DNA of 8,337 nt from Bradyrhizobium sp. (lineage in GTDB: Bacteria; Pseudomonadota; Alphaproteobacteria; Rhizobiales; Xanthobacteraceae), in the NCBI GenBank assembly GCA_013695565.1, contig JACDAG010000400.1, forward strand, positions 1 to 8,337. Direction: 5' to 3'. The stretch's first letter is position 1; each line of letters starts with the position of its first letter. The translations under genes and the position numbers were made by a program. Below the pieces are notes generated by a model. It worked only from the letters and a program-made list of their open reading frames with translations, had not been told where the DNA came from and made no database searches. Below, piece by piece: positions 1-8,317 of the stretch.

Positions 1-75
1 GGGCACAGTAGCTTCTTGTATTTATCGAGTGTCGAGACTCAAAAAGACAAAAGTGAGTCATTTGAATCACATGAC

Positions 76-114
76 CCCTTTCCCGGGACAGCCCTGCGCA
101 AGCGCGGGAGAGGG
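76..114. repeat. Imperfect intergenic hairpin, CCCTTTCCCG / CGGGAGAGGG
   Basis: Arms at 76-85 and 105-114 pair over 10 positions with one G-T wobble. The inner part contains a second small dyad, GCGC-AA-GCGC (96-105), which overlaps the outer right arm. The core resembles the CTCTCCCG...CGGGAGAG elements scattered between genes in rhizobia; that resemblance is from memory. It lies about 105 bases before the GTG start of the DUF2865 gene and has no T-tract, so it is not a clear terminator. The rest of 1-219 shows only a weak dyad, TTTACCAT / ATGGTGAA (163-170 and 179-186, one mismatch), and no convincing promoter. Confidence 0.5.
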
Positions 115-219
115 AGAAGAGAAGCAATTCTTTCTCGCCGCGCACGGCTTGCTCATAGCTCGTTTACCATCCTGGATTATGGTGAATCCCGCTGACGCCT
201 GTAGCGCGTTGGAGCGTAA

Positions 220-1053
220 GTGTTGCGTTGGGTGGAGTTAGCGTTGCGTACAGAGTTGGCTTTTTCGCGCATGCGGCGCCGCGCGACGTCTATGGCCGCC
301 GCCACGCTTGCAGCATCCATCATGCTGGTGCCCGGCAGCGTCTCGGCCGAAGGCCTGTTCGACGTGTTTTTCGGCGGTGGCCAGAAACAGCAGGCACGGC
401 AAGCCCCGCCACAGGCGAATTTCTTTGCCGATCCGTTCGGCAATCATCAGCCGCAAACCCAGCCCGCACCGACGCCGGCACCTCGCGTCGCCGGCTCCGG
501 ACCCGCCTTCTGTGTGCGCAGCTGCGACGGCAAATATTTTCCGCTGACCACGCGCGGCAACGCCACGCCGGTTCAGATGTGCCAGGCGTTCTGCCCCGCC
601 AGCACCACCAAAGTGTTCTACGGCAGCAACATCGACAGCGCCTCAGCCGGCAATGGCGAGCGCTATGCCGACAGTGAAAACGCCTTCGCCTACCGCAAGG
701 CACTGCGCGCCGACTGCACCTGCAACGGCCGAAGCCCGACAGGCCTGGCGCCGGTCGACCTCACGCTCGACACCTCGCTGCGCTCGGGCGATGTGGTCGC
801 CACCACCGACGGCCTGGTGGCCTATACGGGCGTTCGCCTCGGCGCCGAGCAAACCGCCGAATTCACGCCGGTGTCCTCCTATCCCGGCCTCACCGCCAGC
901 GTCCGCGCGCGGCTCGGCGAAATCAAGGTCGCACCGGTCAGCGCTGAAATGGTCAATGAAACCGTGATGCCGGAAGCTCGAAGCGAGATCGCGATGCCGG
1001 CAAGCGCGGTGCCGAAGACGCCGAGGACGGCGAAGCGGGCGGAAGTGAATTGA
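220..1053 (+). CDS. Exported DUF2865 domain protein
   Basis: A 277-residue protein of unknown function, probably periplasmic or surface-associated. After an arginine-rich stretch (residues 18-21) a hydrophobic segment (about 25-42) ends in VSA-EG, which looks like a Sec signal peptide cleaved near residue 43. A Gln/Pro-rich linker (54-90) leads to the conserved core: FCVRSCDGKYFPL (97-109), CQAFCPAS (121-128), a tyrosine-containing stretch ending in AFAYRK (155-160), and CTC (166-168). The six cysteines (98, 102, 121, 125, 166, 168) suggest disulfides or metal binding. This arrangement matches DUF2865 as I know it from Bradyrhizobium-type bacteria. The C-terminal 80 residues are low in complexity. 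The start is GTG with GGAG five bases upstream (211-214). An ATG at 271 would give a more typical short signal peptide but has no ribosome binding site, so the start is uncertain. The neighbours give no hint of function. Confidence 0.85.
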   Translation: MLRWVELALRTELAFSRMRRRATSMAAATLAASIMLVPGSVSAEGLFDVFFGGGQKQQARQAPPQANFFADPFGNHQPQTQPAPTPAPRVAGSGPAFCVRSCDGKYFPLTTRGNATPVQMCQAFCPASTTKVFYGSNIDSASAGNGERYADSENAFAYRKALRADCTCNGRSPTGLAPVDLTLDTSLRSGDVVATTDGLVAYTGVRLGAEQTAEFTPVSSYPGLTASVRARLGEIKVAPVSAEMVNETVMPEARSEIAMPASAVPKTPRTAKRAEVN

Positions 1054-1097
1054 CGGCCGATCGAACGACTCAACAATAGCATCAGTGCGAATCAAGG

Positions 1098-1203
1098 CCG
1101 TCATTCCGGGATGGTCCGAAGGACCAGACCTCAGGGGCGCAATTGCGCCCCGGGGAATCTCGAGATTCCGGGTTCGATGCTTTCGCATCGCCCGGAATGA
1201 CGG
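1098..1203. repeat. Four-armed palindromic intergenic element
   Basis: A perfect 13-bp inverted repeat (CCGTCATTCCGGG at 1098-1110, its complement at 1191-1203) encloses four separate dyads. These are GGTCC-GAA-GGACC (1113-1125), an 18-bp palindrome GGGGCGCAATTGCGCCCC (1134-1151), a 16-bp palindrome GGAATCTCGAGATTCC (1154-1169) and CGATGC-TTTC-GCATCG (1175-1190), the last abutting the closing stem. As single-stranded DNA or RNA this could fold as a multi-branched cloverleaf. I recall similar elements starting GTCATTCCGGG as a common dispersed repeat in Bradyrhizobium genomes. It sits between the convergent ends of the DUF2865 gene and the 1214-1651 gene, so it might serve as a bidirectional transcript end, but there are no T-tracts. 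Confidence 0.8.
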
Positions 1204-1213
1204 AGTACAAACA

Positions 1214-1651
1214 TCACCGCCCGACGATGACGCCGATCACGTTCGGCGCCGACAGGTATTTTTCCTCGATCGCCGCGCGCGCCGCGGCGCGGTTCTCCGG
1301 CGTCAGCAGGCCGCGCTTTTCGGCGAGGATCATCCAGCAATAGCCCCACCAGTCGCTCAGCATGCCCTGATCGTCGACGAGGTCGTAGCCCTGCTCGGCG
1401 GCAAAGATTCGCGCGTGCGCTTCGTCGAGCGAATCGAGCCAGCCATGATCCTGAATCGAGAACAGATCGTCGCTGAAATCGTCGGTCGTGTAGCCCCACA
1501 CCGACATGCAGACGGCGTTGAACTCTCGGTCGATGGCGTCGTCATCGACCGCCTGGCGGCGCGAGGCCAGATGCAGGCGCGACAGCGAACGCGCGAAATC
1601 GGCGATACGGGTGAGCGCGAATTGATCGAATGCGATGGTGGACATGGACAT
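1214..1651 (-). CDS. Hypothetical soluble protein, 145 aa
   Basis: I do not recognise the family. The protein is 145 residues, acidic, with no signal peptide or membrane segment. It has an N-terminal, probably helical third (residues 1-48), a central VWGYTTDDFSDDLFS stretch (51-65) rich in Asp and aromatics, and a C-terminal part with MLSDWWGYCWMILAEKRG (97-114) followed by an alanine-rich helix (120-131). Five tryptophans (52, 71, 101, 102, 106) are concentrated in these motifs. The start chosen is the ATG at 1651, because GAGGA (1656-1660) stands four bases upstream. A second ATG two codons later and an upstream one at 1696 lack such a site. The gene is divergent from the 1782-2273 gene across a 130-base AT-rich spacer. 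Coding sense is supported by natural amino-acid composition compared with the Arg/Pro-rich opposite frames. Confidence 0.75.
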   Translation of the reverse strand: MSMSTIAFDQFALTRIADFARSLSRLHLASRRQAVDDDAIDREFNAVCMSVWGYTTDDFSDDLFSIQDHGWLDSLDEAHARIFAAEQGYDLVDDQGMLSDWWGYCWMILAEKRGLLTPENRAAARAAIEEKYLSAPNVIGVIVGR

Positions 1652-1781
1652 GTAGTCCTCGATACTGGCGGTAGACCATAGATATTGTGTCGGCACTGCG
1701 TCGAATCACAATGATATATCAAAGACTTGCTAAAGTGTTCTTAATTTGTTCCAATAAACAAAATTCAAGGAGATCAACGCA
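1652..1781. promoter_or_regulatory. AT-rich divergent intergenic region
   Basis: This 130-base spacer between two divergent genes is far more AT-rich than the rest, especially from 1700 to 1770. It must hold both promoters if both genes are expressed independently. For the plus-strand gene a weak -35/-10 pair is TTGCTA (1727-1732) and TCCAAT (1750-1755) with a 17-base gap, four of six matches each. A 10-bp palindrome TGATATATCA (1712-1721) lies near the middle and could be a binding site. AAGGAG at 1767-1772 is the ribosome binding site for the ATG at 1782. The promoter elements are guesses; the AT-richness and palindrome are seen. Confidence 0.35.
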
Positions 1782-2273
1782 ATGGATCGTATCCAGGCCG
1801 TCGAACTCGCCAGCCATCTGCAAGCTGCCGCCGACGCCATGCGCCGGGCGAGCGACGTCATACTTGCCCTTGAACAAGGGGATCGGGCCATGCTCGCCGT
1901 CCCTCTTGCAGAGATCGGTTCTGCTTTGCATTTCGACCTCTTGAGCACAGTCTACGACCGATACCCGGACTTGCGACCGTCGTCAGACGAGCCCCTCATC
2001 GATTCGGTCCTGCGATGGGAAAACGTTGTGCTCCCCGCATCCGTGTCGGAGACCGAGCTTGACCAGTTGATCCTTTCTTCGTTGGGACCGCATTGGCGCA
2101 AGACCGCCCGGGTGATCGGCGACCTTGTCATTCGCTGCAAAACGCTTGTCTGGCCGATCAATGCGGAAATGCTGGCTGCACGCCTTCAAGCATTGGCCGA
2201 AGCCGGAAGGATCCAGAGCGCGGGCGATCTTCGCGCCTCGCGGCATAGCGAGGTGCGGCTGACGGGCGGATGA
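1782..2273 (+). CDS. Hypothetical protein with DUF3658-like C-terminus
   Basis: A 163-residue soluble protein without signal peptide or membrane segment. The N-terminal half (1-85) is mostly helical in composition and unrecognised. The C-terminal half (about 89-160) has the order ELDQLIL, WRKTARVIGD (105-114), a leucine-rich helix AEMLAARLQALAEAGRIQ (128-145), AGDL (147-150) and a final SEVRL (156-160). That pattern resembles DUF3658, which usually follows a DUF1835 domain in larger proteins; here no DUF1835 is apparent. The assignment is from memory of the motif and is tentative. The start is supported by AAGGAG nine bases upstream. It is divergent from the 1214-1651 gene and converges with the SMR gene 45 bases beyond its stop. 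No function can be assigned. Confidence 0.8.
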   Translation: MDRIQAVELASHLQAAADAMRRASDVILALEQGDRAMLAVPLAEIGSALHFDLLSTVYDRYPDLRPSSDEPLIDSVLRWENVVLPASVSETELDQLILSSLGPHWRKTARVIGDLVIRCKTLVWPINAEMLAARLQALAEAGRIQSAGDLRASRHSEVRLTGG

Positions 2274-2318
2274 GCGCTGTGTGTTTCCCTTCGCGGGCGT
2301 GCAGCGCCGCAGGCCGAT

Positions 2319-2647
2319 TCACTGCGAAGCAGCGCTGGAAAACAGATTTATGACAACGACCCCCGAGACAATCAGGCCCATGCCGCTGACCGCCGGCAAG
2401 TCGAGCTTCTGGCTCTGGAACACCCAGGCAATCGTGGCGACGAGACGACGCCAACGCCCGACCAGACGGCATAAACCACGCCGGTCGGCAGGCTTCGTAG
2501 CGTCAGCGACAAAAAATAGAACGCGACCCCATAACCTGCGACCGTCATCAGCGACGGCCGCGGCTTGCTGAAACCGTCAGACAGTTTCAGGAACGTCGTC
2601 GCCGCGACTTCGGCGAGAATCGCGATGCCCAAATAGAGATAGGTCAT
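2319..2647 (-). pseudogene. SMR-family multidrug efflux gene, frameshifted
   Basis: Small multidrug resistance proteins (EmrE/QacE type) are about 110-residue inner-membrane proton antiporters with four helices, acting as dimers on cationic compounds. The first 68 codons read well: AILAEVAATT (9-18) carries the essential membrane glutamate (Glu13, equal to Glu14 of EmrE), followed by PTGVVYAVWSGVGVV (54-68). The frame then slips near 2441-2447 into Arg/Ser-rich nonsense that stops at 2372. Moving one frame restores VATIAWVFQSQKLDLPAVSG and GLIVSGVVVINLF to a TGA at 2319-2321. Adding one C on the coding strand (GTCGTC-CTCGTC) gives exactly 109 residues, the family's usual length. So this is either a recent one-base deletion or a base-calling error. 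The transcript could be third in a minus-strand group, 64 bases after the acetyltransferase gene. A weak ribosome site, AGGCAGG, precedes the ATG. Confidence 0.85.
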
Positions 2648-2670
2648 GCCTGCCTGCTAGCAGAGGCATG
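2645..2670 (-). promoter_or_regulatory. Inverted repeat over the SMR start codon
   Basis: On the plus strand CATGCC (2645-2650) and GGCATG (2665-2670) are complementary and enclose the 10-bp palindrome CTGCTAGCAG (2654-2663). In the minus-strand transcript this would place both the ATG and the weak ribosome site in a hairpin. It might lower translation of the SMR gene, but no switching partner is visible. The dyads are seen; the role is inference. Confidence 0.25.
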
Positions 2671-2711
2671 TGATGTTTTGACGACTTGGGTTCGGCGCCT
2701 ATCTCCGGGAA

Positions 2712-3167
2712 CTATCCGGTGGCGGGACGCACATAGTAATTGTCCCACTCGGCTTGCCTTTCGAGCGTAAAACCGTGCCTGATATAAAAGCGGTTTGAGT
2801 CGCTGCCGCGCAGGGCCGCGACCCGCAGCGCCATTCCCTGCCGGTCCACTTCGGCAAAAACCTCAGCAAGAACCGCCGCACCCACGCCACGCCCCTGATA
2901 GTGCGGATCGATGTAGAGGTGATCGAGCACCAACCCGTCATCGTCCGGCTTCACGACAACGACCCCCGCGCGCGATCCATTGACCAGGATGTGTCGCGTG
3001 AGTTTTGGTACGAAGTTCGACAGGAACCGCTCGCGGGCGCGCTGCGGATCGAAGCGTCCGATGCGTGCAAGGCTCTCGCGCATCGCCAAAACCCGGAGCG
3101 CAGCGAACGCTTCAGCGTCCGCGTCTTCGGCGGGACACAGCGAGACTGAACCGGTCGGCAGAATCAT
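2712..3167 (-). CDS. GNAT family N-acetyltransferase
   Basis: A 151-residue cytosolic protein of the GCN5-related acetyltransferase fold, which transfers acetyl from acetyl-CoA to an amine. The acetyl-CoA pyrophosphate-binding motif A is clear: LDHLYIDPHYQGRGVGAAVL (81-100) with the Q-G-R-G-V-G loop at 91-96. Motif B follows as SNRFYIRHGFTLERQ (124-138), where Tyr128 is a candidate general acid. The N-terminal 60 residues, including ARIGRFDPQRARERF (34-48), would form the substrate side; the substrate cannot be read from sequence. The ATG at 3167 fits the usual N-terminus but has only an A/G-rich AAGAAAG before it. An in-frame GTG at 3203 overlaps the TGA of the upstream gene (GTGA), which would allow coupled translation, but it also lacks a good site. 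It lies 32 bases after the small exported gene, so the two are probably cotranscribed. Confidence 0.88.
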   Translation of the reverse strand: MILPTGSVSLCPAEDADAEAFAALRVLAMRESLARIGRFDPQRARERFLSNFVPKLTRHILVNGSRAGVVVVKPDDDGLVLDHLYIDPHYQGRGVGAAVLAEVFAEVDRQGMALRVAALRGSDSNRFYIRHGFTLERQAEWDNYYVRPATG

Positions 3168-3199
3168 CTTTCTTGCGAGGCGGGCTTCGATCGGCCGGC

Positions 3200-3430
3200 T
3201 CACATCGCCGACAGCATCTTGTCGCTGCAATAATTGGCGTAGAATTTTCCGCCGCATTGGCGCTTGATCGCGGCGCATCGGGCCGCGGGGGATGCATTCG
3301 CCGGGACGCTGAACGAGCAGCTCAATCCGTCGGCGGCCCGGCCCGTCCTGCCGGCGGCGAAGGCCGCGCTGGTGGCGCTAATACAGAAGATCAGAAGTGC
3401 CGCAGCGGCGATCTCGATCATCAATCTCAT
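3200..3430 (-). CDS. Small exported cysteine-containing protein, 76 aa
   Basis: I do not recognise the family. The 76 residues begin with MRLMIEIAAAALLIFC and a hydrophobic run to about residue 22, ending in SAAFA-AG, a plausible Sec signal peptide cleaved near residue 25-26. There is no good lipobox around Cys16. The mature part is about 50 residues, basic, with four cysteines (38, 52, 59, 68) in the pattern C-x13-C-x6-C-x8-C, enough for two disulfides. The start is well supported: GGAGGAGG lies seven bases upstream of the ATG, one of the best ribosome sites in the window. It is the first gene of the minus-strand group leading to the acetyltransferase and is divergent from glgP. A function such as inhibitor or structural peptide would be speculation. 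Confidence 0.75.
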   Translation of the reverse strand: MRLMIEIAAAALLIFCISATSAAFAAGRTGRAADGLSCSFSVPANASPAARCAAIKRQCGGKFYANYCSDKMLSAM

Positions 3431-3477
3431 GGCCCATCCTCCTCCAGACTCGAGCGAAATCCCGGTTTTCGAGCACC

Positions 3478-3486
3478 ATTCTAGCA
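3478..3486 (-). promoter_or_regulatory. Possible extended -10 promoter for the minus-strand group
   Basis: Read on the minus strand this is TGCTAGAAT, that is TGn followed by TAGAAT (five of six to TATAAT). It lies 47 bases before the ATG at 3430, leaving room for a leader of about 40 bases that carries the GGAGGAGG site. No convincing -35 hexamer is seen at the proper distance, which extended -10 promoters can tolerate. The rest of the 3431-3664 spacer shows no repeat element and no clear promoter for glgP. Confidence 0.35.
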
Positions 3487-3664
3487 CCGAAATCGAGGGG
3501 CGCAGGCCACCAAATCGGCCCGGTCCTTGCATAAAAACATATCAGCGCAGTGCACAACAATCGCCTGGACGGTTTCGGTTGCGGTGTAAGGCGCGTATCC
3601 TTTTCCAAGGTTCTCAACTGCAGGGATTGACGCGTTGCAAGAACAATTCGCAGGGAGTTTTCCG

Positions 3665-6154
<2,490 letters not shown>

Positions 6155-6225
6155 ATTCCGGTCGGTGAAAGTCCATTACCTCCAGCGTTATTGAATCCGG
6201 CGAGATTGCCGTGATACTGCATCTA

Positions 6226-6310
6226 CGTCATTGCGAGGAGCGCAAGCGACGAAGCAATCCATTCCTCCGCTTGCGGCGCGATGGATTGCTTCGCTCCGCT
6301 CGCAATGACG
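6226..6310. repeat. Long palindromic intergenic repeat (CGTCATTGCGAG family)
   Basis: Perfect 12-bp outer arms, CGTCATTGCGAG (6226-6237) and its complement (6299-6310), surround perfect 12-bp inner arms, GAAGCAATCCAT (6251-6262) and its complement (6281-6292). They are separated by asymmetric spacers of 13 and 6 bases and an 18-base loop. This is a classic dispersed palindrome of Bradyrhizobium-like genomes, from memory; its translations give recurrent spurious peptides. It starts 72 bases after glgP and ends 46 bases before the thioesterase ATG. It could fold in a readthrough transcript, but no T-tract follows. The other bases of 6155-6356 show nothing else recognisable. Confidence 0.85.
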
Positions 6311-6356
6311 GCACTTGCGGCAACCCCGTCGCGCCTCTCGATATCGAAGAGTTTCC

Positions 6357-7172
6357 ATGCTCACCAAGACACCGCACCTTTTCGACGACGCCACGCAAGT
6401 CACCGCCGGCGACAGCCGCTGGCAGGGCAAGACCAGCGAGGATTACTGGGCCTTTGTCGGCCCGTTCGGTGGCGCCACCGCGGCGACCATCCTGCGGGCG
6501 CTGATCGAGCATCCGCAACGATCAGGCGATCCATTGTCGCTGACGGTCAATTTCTGCGCACCGGTCGCGCAAGGCGCCTTCGATCTCGACGTGCGCCTGG
6601 TCAAGGCCAACCGCTCGACGCAACATTGGTGCGTGGAGATGACGCAAGGCGGCGGTGAGGTGGCGACGCTGGCGACCGCCGTGTTCGCCGAGCGCCGCCC
6701 GTCATGGTCGCACCCGCAAGCGCCGTTTCCGCCGACAAAGCCCTACGAGCAGACGCTGCCGTACGGAAAGATCGCCGCCCCCTGGGTCAAGCAATATGAT
6801 TTCCGCTTCATCGAGGGCGAGCCGGGTTGGGGTTCAACATCTGCGGCCGAGCCTAATTCGTTCTCGAAACTATGGATCGGCGACCGCGTGCCGCGGAAGA
6901 TCGACGCGCTGTCGCTGATGTCGATGTCGGATGCGTTCTTCGGCCGGATCTTTCACGCCAGGCGCGAACTGGTGCCGTTCGGCACGGTGTCCATCACGAC
7001 CTATTTCCACGCCGATGCCGCCGATCTCACCGCCGAGGACATCACCCGCGTGCTGGCGGTGGCCGATGCCAAGATTTTCCACAAGTCTTATGGCGATCAG
7101 AATGGCGAGTTGTGGTCGCCGAACGGACGCCTGCTCGCAACGACGACGCAAATCGCGTATTTCAAGGCGTAG
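6357..7172 (+). CDS. TesB-like acyl-CoA thioesterase family protein
   Basis: A 271-residue cytosolic protein that resembles the double-hotdog thioesterases of the TesB / acyl-CoA thioesterase II type, which hydrolyse acyl-CoA to free acid and CoA. The first hotdog carries YWAFVGPFGGATAATIL (30-46), where the glycine-rich stretch begins the central helix, then LSLTVNFCAPVAQGAFDLDV (60-79). The second hotdog carries LSLMSMSDAFFGRIF (185-199), FGTVSITTYFHAD (208-220) and the closing NGRLLATTTQIAYF (256-269). Asp192 and Gln265 occupy positions like the Asp and Gln of the TesB active site, an inference without alignment. The natural acyl chain cannot be told. The ATG at 6357 follows GAAGAG six bases away; an upstream ATG at 6315 falls next to the palindromic repeat and adds an Arg-rich tail, so it was rejected. 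Its neighbours glgP and arginase do not suggest a shared pathway. Confidence 0.88.
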   Translation: MLTKTPHLFDDATQVTAGDSRWQGKTSEDYWAFVGPFGGATAATILRALIEHPQRSGDPLSLTVNFCAPVAQGAFDLDVRLVKANRSTQHWCVEMTQGGGEVATLATAVFAERRPSWSHPQAPFPPTKPYEQTLPYGKIAAPWVKQYDFRFIEGEPGWGSTSAAEPNSFSKLWIGDRVPRKIDALSLMSMSDAFFGRIFHARRELVPFGTVSITTYFHADAADLTAEDITRVLAVADAKIFHKSYGDQNGELWSPNGRLLATTTQIAYFKA

Positions 7173-7199
7173 GGGAACAGGCGGTTCCAGTCGAGTCTG

Positions 7200-7294
7200 C
7201 GTAGGGTGGGCAAAGGCGCGTTTGCGCCGTGCCCACCATCCATCCACATCGTTGCCTTAAGTTGGTGGGCACGCTGCGCTTTGCCCACCCTACG
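7200..7294. repeat. Palindromic intergenic repeat (GTAGGGTGGGCAAAG family)
   Basis: Perfect 16-bp outer arms, CGTAGGGTGGGCAAAG (7200-7215) and its complement (7279-7294), enclose the hairpin GGCGC-GTTT-GCGCC (7215-7228, sharing one base with the outer arm). They also enclose a second pair, GTGCCCACC (7229-7237) with its complement GGTGGGCAC (7264-7272). Elements reading GTAGGGTGGGCAAAG...CTTTGCCCACCCTAC are frequent between genes in Bradyrhizobium and relatives, from memory. It ends 20 bases before the arginase ATG, so its right arm lies close to the ribosome binding site. Confidence 0.85.
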
Positions 7295-7314
7295 AATTCT
7301 GAATGCGAGGCTTC

Positions 7315-8280
7315 ATGTCCGAACCCAACGTCAAAACCCCGAGGATCGCCCTCCTCGGCATCCCCATCGAGATCGGAGCCTCGCAAGCCGGCACGTTGAT
7401 GGGGCCGGACGCATTGCGGACCGCGGGCATCGCGCGCGTGCTCGACCAATTGGGATTTGCCGTCGAGGATCACGGCGATCTTTCGATATCGAAGGTCACC
7501 CCGGACGGGCCGCCGCGCGCCAACGCCAAATTCTACGACGAGGTCAAAACCTGGGTCCGGCTGCTCAGCGAGCGCGCCTTCCAGCTGGCGCGGTCCGGCG
7601 CGGTGCCTATCTTCATGGGCGGCGATCACTCGCTGTCGATGGGATCGGTCAACGGTGTCGCGCGTCATTGGCAGGAACAGGGCCGGCCGCTGTTCGTGCT
7701 GTGGCTCGATGCCCATGCCGACTACAACACGCCGAACACCACCATCACCGGCAACATGCACGGCATGTCCTCGGCGTTCCTGTGCGGCGAAGGCGGGCTG
7801 GATGACCTGCTCGGCGATCAGCCGCGTGCCTCGATCACACCGGACCAGCTTGATCTGTTCGGCATCAGGTCGATCGATCCGCTGGAAAAGCAACTGGTCC
7901 ATCAGCGCCGCGTCGCGATCGCCGACATGCGCGCGCTCGACGAATTCGGGGTCGGCGTGCTGATCCGCCGCCTCATCGAGCGGGTGAAGGCCAAAAACGG
8001 CGTGCTGCATCTCTCCTTCGACGTCGACTTCCTCGATCCGGCGGTCGCGCCGGGTGTCGGCACCACCGTGCCGGGCGGCGCCACCTATCGCGAGGCCCAC
8101 CTGATCATGGAGCTGCTGCATGATTCGGAACTGGTGCGCTCGGTCGACATCGTCGAGCTCAATCCGTTCCTCGATGAGCGCGGCCGCACCGCCCGCGTCG
8201 CAGTGGAACTGATCGGCAGCCTGTTCGGCCTGCAGATCACCGACCGGCGGACGCCGACCAACGCGGTATTGCCCGGGTAA
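7315..8280 (+). CDS. rocF: Arginase
   Basis: Hydrolyses L-arginine to L-ornithine and urea in the cytosol, using a binuclear manganese centre; first step of arginine catabolism. It has 321 residues, slightly longer than the roughly 300 common in bacteria. The ureohydrolase signatures are complete: GGDHSLSMGSVNG with His105 as metal ligand, WLDAHADYNTP with Asp132, His134 and Asp136, and SFDVDFLDPAVAPGVGT with Asp236 and Asp238. The THGMP/NMHGM-like GNMHGMSSAFL loop and the VDIVELNPFLDERGRTA segment near the end favour arginase over agmatinase, matching the arginase substrate loop. The ATG at 7315 has GAGG four bases upstream (7307-7310). The ATG at 7303 has no ribosome site, sitting just past the palindromic repeat. 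No ornithine-processing gene is visible, but the window ends 57 bases later. Confidence 0.95.
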   Translation: MSEPNVKTPRIALLGIPIEIGASQAGTLMGPDALRTAGIARVLDQLGFAVEDHGDLSISKVTPDGPPRANAKFYDEVKTWVRLLSERAFQLARSGAVPIFMGGDHSLSMGSVNGVARHWQEQGRPLFVLWLDAHADYNTPNTTITGNMHGMSSAFLCGEGGLDDLLGDQPRASITPDQLDLFGIRSIDPLEKQLVHQRRVAIADMRALDEFGVGVLIRRLIERVKAKNGVLHLSFDVDFLDPAVAPGVGTTVPGGATYREAHLIMELLHDSELVRSVDIVELNPFLDERGRTARVAVELIGSLFGLQITDRRTPTNAVLPG

Positions 8281-8297
8281 TCCTAAAATCTATCGTC

Positions 8298-8317
8298 GTC
8301 CCGGCGAACGCCGGGAC
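8298..8317. repeat. Perfect hairpin after arginase, GTCCCGGCG / CGCCGGGAC
   Basis: Nine-base perfect arms (8298-8306 and 8309-8317) separated by AA, 18 bases after the arginase stop. The surrounding CGTCGTCCCGG...CGGGACCCATAA reads like another dispersed repeat of this bacterial group, from memory, and may continue past the window end. A GC-rich stem at this place could end or stabilise the arginase transcript, but no T-tract follows, so I do not call it an intrinsic terminator. Confidence 0.6.

Noticed and set aside
643..1188. 181-codon minus-strand frame opposite the DUF2865 gene
   Set aside because: Overlaps the conserved cysteine core of DUF2865 on the other strand and starts within the repeat.
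1098..1203. tRNA-like cloverleaf
   Set aside because: Four arms are present, but there are no T-loop or D-loop consensus bases, anticodon arm or CCA-type end, and the stem lengths do not fit tRNA.
1085..1681. 198-codon plus-strand frame covering the repeat and the 1214-1651 gene
   Set aside because: Begins inside the palindromic element and is antisense to a frame with a good ribosome site and more natural composition.
6188..6430. 80-codon minus-strand frame across the 6226-6310 repeat
   Set aside because: Peptide of the CERSEAIH / DCFVACAPRND type, a known artefact of translating this dispersed palindrome.
7200..7294. Possible CRISPR or structured riboregulator
   Set aside because: Only one inverted repeat unit, no regularly spaced direct repeats, and the sequence fits a dispersed palindromic element.
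7162..8121. 319-codon open frame on the minus strand across arginase
   Set aside because: Shadow of the arginase gene, which has all metal ligands; its composition is a mirror of that gene and it runs through the palindromic repeat.
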